A stretch of 64,000 nucleotides of DNA from CAIKMD01 sp035552195 (GTDB lineage: Bacteria; Pseudomonadota; Alphaproteobacteria; ATCC43930; CGMCC-115725), in the NCBI GenBank assembly GCA_035552195.1, contig DASZLU010000054.1, positions 1-64,000 of the forward strand, written 5' to 3'. The notes under the pieces are model-generated. The model did not search any database, was not told where the DNA came from, and worked only from the letters and a program-made list of their open reading frames with translations. Made by a program: the position numbers and the translations under genes. Positions 16,638 to 24,461 of the stretch are shown here, in pieces. Within the stretch, counting starts at the first letter, position 1, and the number at the start of each line of letters is the position of its first letter.

Positions 16638-17729
16638 ATGCTGGCAGAGGATCGGCGCAATCGCTTGCGCGCGGCGATGAATAACGCCGGCGTCGAAGCC
16701 CTGGTCGTCTACGGCAATTCCTGGCAGAGCGATTATCTGCGCTATGTCGCGGATTTCTCGTCGATCGAAGGCCACGGCATGGCGGTGGTGAACCCCAATG
16801 GCGAGGTCGAGCTGTTCGTCGACAGCGTCGCCGAGGCGGAGCGCGCCGAGGCCGAGACCAGCGGCATCAAGGTGAACCTGGCACCCGAGATCGTGCGCGA
16901 GGTCGCAGGCCGCCTCGAGCGCATCGCCAATCACCGCATCGCCGCCGCGCCGTTAGGTTTCATGCCGAAATACATCGCCGATAAGGCCCGCGGCTATAAG
17001 CTCGAAGACGGCACGAAACTCGTCGATCATCTTTTGATGGTGAAGACGCCGGCCGAGCTCGACACGCTGCGCAAGGCGGCGAAGCTCGCCGATGACGGCT
17101 ATGTCGTGTTCCGCCAGGCGGCACGGCCGGGCCGCAAGCAATACGAGCTGATCGCCGATATCGAAGGCTTCTTCCGCAAGAACGGCTGTGCCGATAATTT
17201 CATGATCATGGGATCGGGCGGCCAGGACGTGTACGCGATGGCGCCGCCGTCCGACCGCATCATCAAGCCGGGCGACATGGTGACGACCGAGCTGACGCCG
17301 GCCGTGCACGGCTATTTCGCGCAGATCTGCCGCACCATGGTGCTGGGCAAGGCGAGCGACGCGCAGAAAAAGGCGCATGCGCTTTATCGCGAGGCGATGG
17401 AAGCCGGCATCGCCGCGGCAAAGCCCGGCGCAACCGCTGCCGACGTGGCACGCGCCGAGAACGATGTGTTCCGCAAATACGGCTATGGCGATTACGCGAC
17501 GAGCAAATACACGCGCGTGCGCGGCCACGGCCTCGGGCTGTTTGTCGACACGAAACCGCATATCCTTGAGGACGTCGACACGGTGCTGGAAGCCGGGATG
17601 GTGATGATCGTCCATCCCAACACCTATCACCCCGAGGTCGGCTACATGGTGCTGGGCGACAGCATCGCCATCACCCCCACCGGCGCCGAAGTGCTGACAG
17701 GCACGGCGCGCGACATTTTCGAGGTCTGA
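16638..17729 (+). CDS. M24-fold (creatinase/aminopeptidase-P-like) protein with altered metal site
   Basis: Protein of 363 residues: N-terminal creatinase-type domain (to about residue 130), then a pita-bread domain. Aligned by eye with aminopeptidase P, the five metal ligands D, D, H, E, E read E (TTELTP), Q (AQICRT), H (RGHGLGL), H (IVHPNT) and G (MVLGDS), so only the histidine is kept. It is therefore probably not a metallopeptidase. Creatinase is a known M24 enzyme without metal and hydrolyses a C-N bond, which would suit the nitrogenous-compound context. AAGGAGAG precedes the ATG. It runs into a second M24-like gene four bases later. Confidence 0.82.
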   Translation: MLAEDRRNRLRAAMNNAGVEALVVYGNSWQSDYLRYVADFSSIEGHGMAVVNPNGEVELFVDSVAEAERAEAETSGIKVNLAPEIVREVAGRLERIANHRIAAAPLGFMPKYIADKARGYKLEDGTKLVDHLLMVKTPAELDTLRKAAKLADDGYVVFRQAARPGRKQYELIADIEGFFRKNGCADNFMIMGSGGQDVYAMAPPSDRIIKPGDMVTTELTPAVHGYFAQICRTMVLGKASDAQKKAHALYREAMEAGIAAAKPGATAADVARAENDVFRKYGYGDYATSKYTRVRGHGLGLFVDTKPHILEDVDTVLEAGMVMIVHPNTYHPEVGYMVLGDSIAITPTGAEVLTGTARDIFEV

Positions 17730-17733
17730 TTCA

Positions 17734-18801
17734 ATGCGCCGCGGTTACATTGGCTGGTCGAAAGCGGAATTGCCCGAAGCGGTCTTCGCCGGACGCGTCA
17801 AGCGGTTGCGCGACGCGATGGCCCAAGCTGGTGGAGGGCAAGGCCTCGACGCGATGATCGTCTACACCAACAACACGCGCACCGCGGGCGTCTCGTGGCT
17901 GACGGCGTTCGTGCCCTATTGGGCCGAAGGGTTATTGGTCGTGCCGAAGAGCGCCGATCCTTATCTCACCATGGCTTTCTCCAACCGCATCGTCGGCTGG
18001 GGCAAGAATGTGAGCTGCGTCGCAAAATTCGAGGGCGGCGGCCGCCCCGGCCAGGCCGCCGGTAAATATCTCGCCGAGCTGGGCGCAAAGAAAGTCGGCG
18101 TCGCCGATCTCGAAGGACTACGCGCGGCGGTGGCGCAAGACCTGACCGATGCCGCGGCCGGCGCCGAGATCACCGACGCGACGACGATCTTCGAGCGGGT
18201 GCGGCTGCAGCCCGACGCCGCCGAAATCGCTCTCGCCGCCAAGGCCGGCGCGATCGCACAGCGCGCCTTGGCGCTGGCGACCGGGGAGGAGAAAGTGCTG
18301 GGCGATGCGGTCTCCGTAATCGATCACCACGCGCGGCTCTGGGGTGCCGAGGAGGTCTATATGGCCGCCGCCCCCGATCTCGATCGCGCTACCCATTTCA
18401 TCCGCCCGGAAGGCACGATCGCGCCGGGCAAGCGTTTCGCCCTGCGCGCGACCGTCGCCTACAAAGGAAGCTGGGTGCGCATGACGCGTTGCTTCGGCAT
18501 CGCCGAGGCCGCGCAGACAGAGGCGCACACCAAATTCGCCGCCGCCGTAGCGCAGCTGCCGCGCCTCGACGCCTTCTGGGCGTTCCCCTCCTGGTCGATC
18601 GAGGGCTGCCGTTTGGCCCAGCCGCTCGATGTGTTCGCGGCGCCGTCGATGACCAATCCACGGCCGATCCTGCCCGGCGCGCTGCTCACGGCGCAGGCGC
18701 TTATCGCGGTCGAGGGCAACAGAATTCCCGTCGCCGCACCGGTTCTGACCGGCGCCGAGGGATTCCCGGCGAGCCTTCTGGTCGCACCGATCTTTTCCTA
18801 G
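17734..18801 (+). CDS. M24-fold (creatinase-like) protein lacking the metal site
   Basis: Protein of 355 residues. The N-terminal part (DAMIVYTNNTRTAGVSWLTA) is a creatinase-type domain and the remainder a diverged M24 domain. Where the D...D pair of active members should be, the sequence reads LRATVAYKGSWVRMTRC, and no GHG histidine motif is found. It starts four bases after the previous M24-like gene, so the two may form a heterodimer or act in sequence. Function unknown; it could be a non-catalytic partner subunit. The stop lies in the first of three TTTCCTAG copies. Confidence 0.72.
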   Translation: MRRGYIGWSKAELPEAVFAGRVKRLRDAMAQAGGGQGLDAMIVYTNNTRTAGVSWLTAFVPYWAEGLLVVPKSADPYLTMAFSNRIVGWGKNVSCVAKFEGGGRPGQAAGKYLAELGAKKVGVADLEGLRAAVAQDLTDAAAGAEITDATTIFERVRLQPDAAEIALAAKAGAIAQRALALATGEEKVLGDAVSVIDHHARLWGAEEVYMAAAPDLDRATHFIRPEGTIAPGKRFALRATVAYKGSWVRMTRCFGIAEAAQTEAHTKFAAAVAQLPRLDAFWAFPSWSIEGCRLAQPLDVFAAPSMTNPRPILPGALLTAQALIAVEGNRIPVAAPVLTGAEGFPASLLVAPIFS

Positions 18802-18849
18802 ACCAATGCTTTCCTAGCTGAAGCTTCTCGTAAGCAGGGCTTTTCCTAG
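18793..18849. repeat. Three direct copies of TTTCCTAG
   Basis: TTTTCCTAG at 18793-18801 (containing the stop codon of the preceding gene), TTTCCTAG at 18810-18817 and TTTTCCTAG at 18841-18849. The spacing is irregular (about 16 and 31 bases). Meaning unknown; possibly remnants of a duplicated segment. Confidence 0.6.
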
Positions 18850-18857
18850 GTGTTATG

Positions 18858-18940
18858 CGGGTTTGTGACCCGTTTGGGCGTGGCGATTTCTTGACAGTGG
18901 TGGGCACCCGCCCATAAAACCCGCCCAACACCAAGGAGAG
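18858..18940 (+). promoter_or_regulatory. Putative promoter and ribosome binding site of the SDR-ligase-amidohydrolase operon
   Basis: TTGACA at 18891-18896 matches the sigma-70 -35 consensus exactly; ATAAAA at 18914-18919 lies 17 bases further and is a fair -10. AAGGAGAG at 18933-18940 is a strong Shine-Dalgarno just before the ATG at 18944. Upstream, CGGGT-TTGTG-ACCCG (18858-18872) is a perfect short dyad that could be an operator. Promoter placement is by consensus only. Confidence 0.5.
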
Positions 18941-18943
18941 GCA

Positions 18944-19711
18944 ATGGCATCGACCCGTAAGGCTGCTCTCATCACGGGGGCGGCGAATGGTATTGGAGCG
19001 GCCGCGGCAATCGCGCTTGCGAAAGCGGGCTATGACGTCGCGATCAACTACAGCCGCAGCGACGATCAGGCGAAACTGGTCGAGGCCGAGGCCAAAAAGG
19101 CCGGCGCCAAGACGATCCTGGTGAAAACCGACGTGTCCGACGATGCCGGCGTCCGCGCGATGGTGAAGACCGTCGGCGACACTTTCGGCCGGCTCGACGC
19201 CTTGGTGAACAATGCCGGCATCACGCATTCGGCACATCCCAAGGCTTGGGAAGAGACCGACCTCGACGAATGGGACCGGGTATTCGCGGTCAATGTCCGC
19301 GGCATCTACCAGGTGACCCGCGCCTGCATTGCGCTGCTGAAGGAGTCGCCGGAATCGCCGGCCATCGTGAACACCGCGAGCATCGTCGGCCTGCGCCCGG
19401 GTCCGCAGCCGCATGCTTACGCCGCCTCGAAAGCCGCCGTCGTCAGCCTGACCAAGACGCTGGCGCTCAATCTCGGCCCCAAGATCCGCGTCAACGCCGT
19501 CGCGCCCGGCTGGATGGAAGGCGACTGGATGAAGCGGATGCTGAAGGATCACTACGACGATTTGATGGGCCGCCGCGCCAAGGCAACGCCGCTGAAGCGC
19601 TGCGTGACCGCCGAGGACGTGGCCGAGACCATGCTGTCGCTGATCCAGAGCAATCATTTCGTGACCGGCGAGATCGTCATTGTCGACGGTGGCTTCGCCA
19701 ATTCGACCTGA
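18944..19711 (+). CDS. Short-chain dehydrogenase/reductase (FabG-like)
   Basis: Classical SDR of 255 residues. Cofactor motif TGAANGIG at residues 11-18, NNAG at 89-92, catalytic Ser146 (NTASIVG), Tyr159 and Lys163 (YAASK). C-terminal GEIVIVDGGF is typical of FabG-like enzymes. It is the first gene of a three-gene plus-strand operon with an aryl-AMP ligase (20 bases on) and an amidohydrolase, so it probably oxidises a hydroxyl or reduces a keto group on a ring or acyl-CoA intermediate of that pathway rather than serving fatty-acid synthesis. Exact substrate unknown. Confidence 0.88.
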   Translation: MASTRKAALITGAANGIGAAAAIALAKAGYDVAINYSRSDDQAKLVEAEAKKAGAKTILVKTDVSDDAGVRAMVKTVGDTFGRLDALVNNAGITHSAHPKAWEETDLDEWDRVFAVNVRGIYQVTRACIALLKESPESPAIVNTASIVGLRPGPQPHAYAASKAAVVSLTKTLALNLGPKIRVNAVAPGWMEGDWMKRMLKDHYDDLMGRRAKATPLKRCVTAEDVAETMLSLIQSNHFVTGEIVIVDGGFANST

Positions 19712-19730
19712 AAATTTAAAGGGAGTCGAA

Positions 19731-21371
19731 ATGCTTGAAGGCGTTGTGCCGTTCCCGCCCGATTTCGCGGCGCGGTATCGGGCAAAGGGCTATTGGGAAG
19801 ACAAGTCGCTGCGCGACGAGTTCGCGGCGGTGTTCGAGAAATATGGCCCGCGCGTCTGCATCATCGATCGCGACCGGCAGATCACTTATGCCGAGCTCGA
19901 TCGGCTGAGCACCAATCTCGCGCTGAACCTCTTGGAGCTCGGCTTCAAGCCGCTCGATCGCGTCGTCCCGACGTTGCCGAACGTCGCCGAATTCGTGATC
20001 CTCTATTTCGCGCTGCAGAAACTCGGCTGCATTCCGATCGCGGCGCTGGCGACGCATCGCTACAACGAGGTCAGCCAGTTCGTGCGCCTGTCGCAAGCCG
20101 TGGCGTGCTTCTATCCCGAGCGCCAGAGCGATTTCGAATTCGCCCCGATGGTGCGGCGTGTGCGCGAAGAAAGCCCGTGCTGCAAATTCGCGATCACGCT
20201 GGGCAAGCCGGCGGCCGACGAGCTGTCGCTGCAGGATTTGATCAACACGCCGGCGAAGCTCCCGGTGAGCGAGCTCGATAAGCTGAAGCTCGAGCCGACC
20301 GATCCCTGCATCTTCCAGCTTTCGGGCGGCACGACCGGCATTCCGAAGCTCATTCCGCGAACCCACAACGACTACGCCTATAACTCCAAGCAGGCGTCGA
20401 AAGTGTGCGGCGTGAAGGGCGACTCCGTTCTGCTGCTGATGCTGCCGATCGCGCATAATCTGCCGCTCGCCTGCCCCGGCATCCAGGGCTTCATGTTCAA
20501 CGGCGGCAAGATCGTCCTGTCGCAGACGACGCGGCCGGAAGAGATTTTCCCGATCATCGCCAGGCACAAGGTCAGCCACATCAAGGTTGTGCCGGCGCTG
20601 CTCATCCGTCTGATCAACAGCCCGGATGTGACCAAGCACGACACCTCGTCCGTGCGCTACATCCAGAGCGGCGGCCAGCGGCTGCAGCCGGAAGTGCGCA
20701 TCAAGACGAAAGAGCTGATCCCGACGACCTTCGTGCAGGAAAATTTCGGCATGTCGGAAGGCATGCTGATGTTCGCGAAGATCGACGATCCCGAGCCGGT
20801 ACGCATGGAGACGGTCGGCTTCCCGATTTGCGAAGACGACGAAGTGCTGCTGCTCGACGACGAAGACAATGTCGTGCCGAAGGGCGAAGTCGGCGAGTTC
20901 TGCGCTCGCGGCCCCTATACGCTGCGCGGTTATTACGGCACGCCCGAGCACAATCAGAAAGCCTTCACACCGGACGGCTTCTATCGCTCGGGCGATCTCA
21001 TGCGCCAGCATCCGTCTGGCGCCTATATGGTCGAAGGCCGCAAGAAAGACGTGATCAATCGCGGCGGCGAGAAGATCAGCGCCGAGGAAGTCGAGAATCT
21101 GATCCTCTCGCATCCTTCGGTGCAGAACGTCGCCTGTATCGCCGTGCCCGATCCGGACATGGGCGAGCGGATGTGTGCCTGCGTGATCCTCCACGCCGGC
21201 AAGACACTGACGCTCAAAGAGCTGACCGACTTTCTCCAAACCAAGGAGATCGCGAAGTACAAGCTGCCCGAGCGGCTGGAAGCCATGGACGACTTCCCGC
21301 TGTCGAAATTCGGCAAGGTGGCGAAGAACGTCATGGTCGAGATGATCTCGGCCAAGATGCAAAAGAAATAA
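19731..21371 (+). CDS. Aryl-acid AMP ligase, 2,3-dihydroxybenzoate-AMP ligase (EntE/DhbE)-like
   Basis: Adenylate-forming enzyme of 546 residues. The N terminus (FPPDFAARYRAKGYWED) and the core motif SGGTTGIPKLIPRTHNDY are the forms found in EntE/DhbE. Also visible are ENFGMSEGM, GFYRSGDL and the C-terminal lysine region SKFGKVAKNVM. ATG 19731 follows AAAGGGAG; a longer upstream reading lies within the SDR gene. No carrier protein, NRPS or siderophore gene is near, and neighbours are catabolic, so activation of an aromatic acid to its CoA thioester is the likelier role. That is an inference from context. Confidence 0.87.
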   Translation: MLEGVVPFPPDFAARYRAKGYWEDKSLRDEFAAVFEKYGPRVCIIDRDRQITYAELDRLSTNLALNLLELGFKPLDRVVPTLPNVAEFVILYFALQKLGCIPIAALATHRYNEVSQFVRLSQAVACFYPERQSDFEFAPMVRRVREESPCCKFAITLGKPAADELSLQDLINTPAKLPVSELDKLKLEPTDPCIFQLSGGTTGIPKLIPRTHNDYAYNSKQASKVCGVKGDSVLLLMLPIAHNLPLACPGIQGFMFNGGKIVLSQTTRPEEIFPIIARHKVSHIKVVPALLIRLINSPDVTKHDTSSVRYIQSGGQRLQPEVRIKTKELIPTTFVQENFGMSEGMLMFAKIDDPEPVRMETVGFPICEDDEVLLLDDEDNVVPKGEVGEFCARGPYTLRGYYGTPEHNQKAFTPDGFYRSGDLMRQHPSGAYMVEGRKKDVINRGGEKISAEEVENLILSHPSVQNVACIAVPDPDMGERMCACVILHAGKTLTLKELTDFLQTKEIAKYKLPERLEAMDDFPLSKFGKVAKNVMVEMISAKMQKK

Positions 21372-21389
21372 GCGAGAAGAATTTAACCG

Positions 21390-22232
21390 ATGCGCAAGAT
21401 CGACCTGCACTGCTATCCGAACACCGAGCCCTGGATCAAATGCCAGGGTCCCTATGTCGAGGCGCTGGCCAAATATTGGAACCGGAGCTGGACCTGGAAG
21501 CAGGAAGACGAGGTGTTGAAAGAGTTCGAGACCGCCGGCGTCGAAGCCGTGCTGGTCGCGCTCGATCTCGAGACCACGACCAACACGCCGCCCTGCACGA
21601 ATGAATACGTGAAGGAGATGCAAGGCCGGCATCCCGAGCGCATCATCCAATGCTGGGCCGCCGTCGATCCCTTCAAGGGCGAGATCGCGATCCAGCAGGC
21701 GAAGAAGGCGATCACCGAACTGAAATGCCTCGGTTTCCACTTCCACCCGATCATGGGACATTTCGCGGTCAACGACCGCCAGTTCTATCCGCTGTTCGAG
21801 ACCATCAGCGCGTTGAAAGCGCCGGTGATGATCGATGTCGGCACCACCGGCATGGGCGCCGGCATGCCCGGCGGCATGGGCGCGCGTATCCGCCATGCGC
21901 ACCCGTCCTGCATCGACGATCTTGCCGCCGATTTCCCCGATCTCAAGATTATCGCGGCGCATCCGGGCTGGCCCTGGGTCGACGAGATGACGGCGGTCGC
22001 GCTGCACAAGGGCAACGTGTTCTGGGAGCTCAGCGGCTGGGCGCCGAAATATTTCCCGGCGCAGCTCAAAGTCGATGCCCGCTCGCGCCTCCAGGACAAG
22101 ATCATGTTCGGCAGCGATTATCCGAGCATCCCTTACGATCGCCTGATGAAGGAATGGGGCGAGCTCGGCTACACCGAAGCGGTGATGGAAAAGATCTTCC
22201 ACGGCAACGCCGAACGCATCCTCGGCCTCTAA
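21390..22232 (+). CDS. Amidohydrolase-2 family (ACMSD-like) metal-dependent hydrolase or decarboxylase
   Basis: TIM-barrel protein of 280 residues. Visible family features: KIDLHCYPN near the N terminus (the second histidine of DxHxH is replaced by Tyr), FHFHPIMGHF mid-protein, IIAAHPGWPW and MFGSDYPSIPYDR near the C terminus. This is the PF04909 group, which includes ACMSD, hydroxybenzoate decarboxylases and lactonase-like hydrolases. It begins 18 bases after the aryl-AMP ligase and is followed by a good terminator, so it closes the operon. Decarboxylation or hydrolysis of a ring-derived acid is plausible. Confidence 0.85.
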   Translation: MRKIDLHCYPNTEPWIKCQGPYVEALAKYWNRSWTWKQEDEVLKEFETAGVEAVLVALDLETTTNTPPCTNEYVKEMQGRHPERIIQCWAAVDPFKGEIAIQQAKKAITELKCLGFHFHPIMGHFAVNDRQFYPLFETISALKAPVMIDVGTTGMGAGMPGGMGARIRHAHPSCIDDLAADFPDLKIIAAHPGWPWVDEMTAVALHKGNVFWELSGWAPKYFPAQLKVDARSRLQDKIMFGSDYPSIPYDRLMKEWGELGYTEAVMEKIFHGNAERILGL

Positions 22233-22254
22233 CGAGACCGATCATCGATACCTC

Positions 22255-22286
22255 AACGCCCGGCCTCGTGCCGGGCGTTTTGTTTT
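22255..22286 (+). terminator. Rho-independent terminator after the SDR-ligase-amidohydrolase operon
   Basis: Perfect 9-base stem ACGCCCGGC / GCCGGGCGT (22256-22264 with 22270-22278), loop CTCGT, followed by TTTTGTTTT. It lies 23 bases after the amidohydrolase stop. Classic intrinsic terminator; the SBP downstream therefore probably has its own promoter. Confidence 0.88.
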
Positions 22287-22314
22287 GGAAGCCAGCCCGT
22301 TTCTCCCCTCTCTT

Positions 22315-22392
22315 CGTCACGCCACGAAAGCGGGGGTACATTTTAAAATCGCGCGATAGCGAGATGCATTCGCGCTTTCGCGGGAATGATGA
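22315..22392. repeat. Degenerate intergenic palindrome (CGTCA...TGATG family)
   Basis: It begins with CGTCA at 22315 and contains ACGAAAGCGGGGGT and, in the second half, CGCGCTTTCGCGGGAATGA. It matches the better-preserved copies at 31247-31310 and 43705-43767 but has an extra AT-rich middle (TTTTAAAATC) and mismatched arms, so it is probably an older copy. Confidence 0.65.
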
Positions 22393-22439
22393 TGAAAAAT
22401 CGATTAGACTAACCAACAAACGCTACGGGGAGGTGCGGC

Positions 22440-23411
22440 ATGATTCGGATTTGTCATTCGCTTGTGAGCATCGCTGCGGCAGCACTTGTTCTCTTGAGCG
22501 GTGCGCCATCCGCGCACGCGCTCGATAAAATACACGCCGCGAAATCGGCGGGCGTCGCTTGGGCGTTCATTCCGCTCGATGTCGGGGTCGACCAGGGCAT
22601 CTTCCAGAAATACGGGCTCGACGTCGACATCACCGTCTTCGCCGGCGACCAGAAGATGCAGCAGGCGCTTCTGTCCGGCAGCATCGATTTCGGCCTCGGC
22701 GGCGGCCCCGCCATGTCGTTCACGGCGAAGGGCGCGCCGATCATCGGTGTCGCCGCCTTGTTCGGCGCGCCGAAGAACATCTCGATCGTCGTCGCCAATG
22801 ATTCGCCGCTGAAATCGCCCGCCGATCTCAAAGGCAAGATGGTGAGCTCGAGCGCGGTCGGGTCGCTGACCGCCTGGCTCGTACAGCAAGTCGCGATCCA
22901 GCAAGGCTGGGGGCCGGACGGGATCAAGATCGCGGCACTCGGCGGTTTCGATGCCGGTCTCGCCGCGCTGCGCACGCATCAAGTCGATGGCATGAGTTCG
23001 TCGGTCGAAGGCGGATTGCTGCTCGAAGAACAGAAGATCGGCCGCAACCTGACCGATATGGAGCACTTCGCGCCGAATTTCGTGACGCACGTCGTCTTCA
23101 CGCGCCGCGATCTGCTGGCGAGCAATCCTGACGTGATCAATCGCTTCCTCAAGGGCCTGTTCGCGACCATCGCCTATATGAAGACGCACAAAGCCGAGAC
23201 ATCGAAAGTCGCGGTGAGCGAGCTGCACGAAACACCAGGCGTCGCCGACAAGACCTATGACGACGAGATCGCCAGCTTCGTGCCCGACGGGCATTTCGAC
23301 CCGAAGGGCATCGCCGTGTTGAAGAAATCGTTCCTCGACATGGAGATGCTGAAGACCGAACCGACCGACGAACAGATGTTCACCACCCAATTCCTGCCGG
23401 TGAAGCCGTAA
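22440..23411 (+). CDS. NitT/TauT-type ABC substrate-binding protein, solitary copy
   Basis: Periplasmic receptor of 323 residues: signal peptide ending near SAHALDKIHA, then KYGLDVDITVFAGDQKMQQA, IQQGWGPDGIKI, AYMKTHKAETSK, and a diverged C-terminal MFTTQFLPVK. It belongs to the same subfamily as the array at 2869-7916 but has no permease or ATPase beside it. GGGGAGG precedes the ATG. It either docks on the 411-2841 transporter or on a core elsewhere in the genome. It lies behind the terminator of the aryl-ligase operon. Confidence 0.9.
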   Translation: MIRICHSLVSIAAAALVLLSGAPSAHALDKIHAAKSAGVAWAFIPLDVGVDQGIFQKYGLDVDITVFAGDQKMQQALLSGSIDFGLGGGPAMSFTAKGAPIIGVAALFGAPKNISIVVANDSPLKSPADLKGKMVSSSAVGSLTAWLVQQVAIQQGWGPDGIKIAALGGFDAGLAALRTHQVDGMSSSVEGGLLLEEQKIGRNLTDMEHFAPNFVTHVVFTRRDLLASNPDVINRFLKGLFATIAYMKTHKAETSKVAVSELHETPGVADKTYDDEIASFVPDGHFDPKGIAVLKKSFLDMEMLKTEPTDEQMFTTQFLPVKP

Positions 23412-23424
23412 GTCGGCGGGTAAT

Positions 23425-24387
23425 GTGGTTTTCAAAAGAAGGTTACTATCGCTCCTGCTCGCTGCCTGCTGCCTGACCGTATTGGTCGCGCTCGCGGGCG
23501 TGTGGGTCTATGCCGGTTCCTACGGCTTGCACGTGGTGTTCCGCCACGGCGGCACTTTCTGGCTAGGCGTCGATGCCGATAGCTCGCATCTATCGCCCTC
23601 GATGCGCCTCGCGCTTAAAACGGCACAAGTGCCTTCGCCGGGCCCGGTCGAGTGGTTCACGATCGCCGAAGGGTTCGACGTTGCGGATCTGTCGGCGCTC
23701 GTGAATGGCTCGGCCGTCGACCACGTTCTGCTCGCCCGCATCGATCCCGCGCACTTCCGTTTCGTTGTGCGCAACTCTTCTGACGGCGATAAGAATCTCG
23801 ACGAGTGGATGCAGCAACTCGGCGCCGCGCTGGTGGTCAATGGCAGCTATTACGCCCGCGACGGCCGGCCGGACACGCCCTTTTTGAGCGATGGCGTTCC
23901 GCTGGGGCCGCAGGATTATGATGCAAAAGCCGGCGCATTCGTCGCTTCGCCTGGATTTACCGGGATTCGCAATCTTGCCCAGACGGATTGGAAATCAGCG
24001 TTCCAGGGCGCAAGTAACGCAATGGTGTCGTATCCCTTGCTCGTCGCGGACGGCGACGCCCGTTTGCCGACCCCGAGCCGCTGGCTGGCGAATAGAAGCT
24101 TTGTCGGTCAGGACGACAAAGGCTGGATTATCATCGGGACGACAACGGACGCATTTTTCTCGCTCGACCGGCTCGCCGATTTTCTGCGCGGTGCCCATCT
24201 CGACCTCACGATCGCACTCAACCTCGATGGCGGCCCTGTTGCTAGCCAAGGTATTTCCCTGAACGGGTACGAACGAAAGACCTACGGCCGCTGGGAGGCG
24301 CAGGTCGCAGATAATTCCGTGCATTTTCTCACCTGGCCCTATGGCACCGTTGCGATGCCGGTCGTGCTGGCCGTGTTTCCCAAATAG
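23425..24387 (+). CDS. Phosphodiester glycosidase (NAGPA-domain)-like membrane-anchored protein
   Basis: Protein of 320 residues starting at GTG 23425 (GGCGGG a few bases upstream; start moderately sure). A single N-terminal hydrophobic segment (about residues 8-30) acts as signal anchor, so the rest should be periplasmic. The C-terminal third has LDLTIALNLDGGPVASQGI, the NLDGG hallmark of the NAGPA/PF09992 fold, and VVNGSYYARDGRPDTPFLSDG fits its N-terminal half. Members are mostly uncharacterised; the animal enzyme removes N-acetylglucosamine from mannose 6-phosphate diesters. Bacterial substrate unknown. It starts 13 bases after the solitary SBP. Confidence 0.68.
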   Translation: MVFKRRLLSLLLAACCLTVLVALAGVWVYAGSYGLHVVFRHGGTFWLGVDADSSHLSPSMRLALKTAQVPSPGPVEWFTIAEGFDVADLSALVNGSAVDHVLLARIDPAHFRFVVRNSSDGDKNLDEWMQQLGAALVVNGSYYARDGRPDTPFLSDGVPLGPQDYDAKAGAFVASPGFTGIRNLAQTDWKSAFQGASNAMVSYPLLVADGDARLPTPSRWLANRSFVGQDDKGWIIIGTTTDAFFSLDRLADFLRGAHLDLTIALNLDGGPVASQGISLNGYERKTYGRWEAQVADNSVHFLTWPYGTVAMPVVLAVFPK

Positions 24388-24461
24388 CTATCGCGGTGTT
24401 CGCTCTGGCTAAGCGCACAGCCCACCCGTAACATCTGCCCAGCTTTCGTTGGAGAAATGTC

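Noticed and set aside
19731..21371. Siderophore biosynthesis locus
   Set aside because: Only the ligase resembles EntE; no isochorismate genes, carrier protein, NRPS or iron transporter is nearby.
19716..22202. 828-codon open frame on the minus strand
   Set aside because: It lies antisense to the aryl-AMP ligase and amidohydrolase, both with clear families and ribosome binding sites. Its product is rich in Arg, His and Asp without any recognisable motif, typical of antisense frames in GC-rich DNA.
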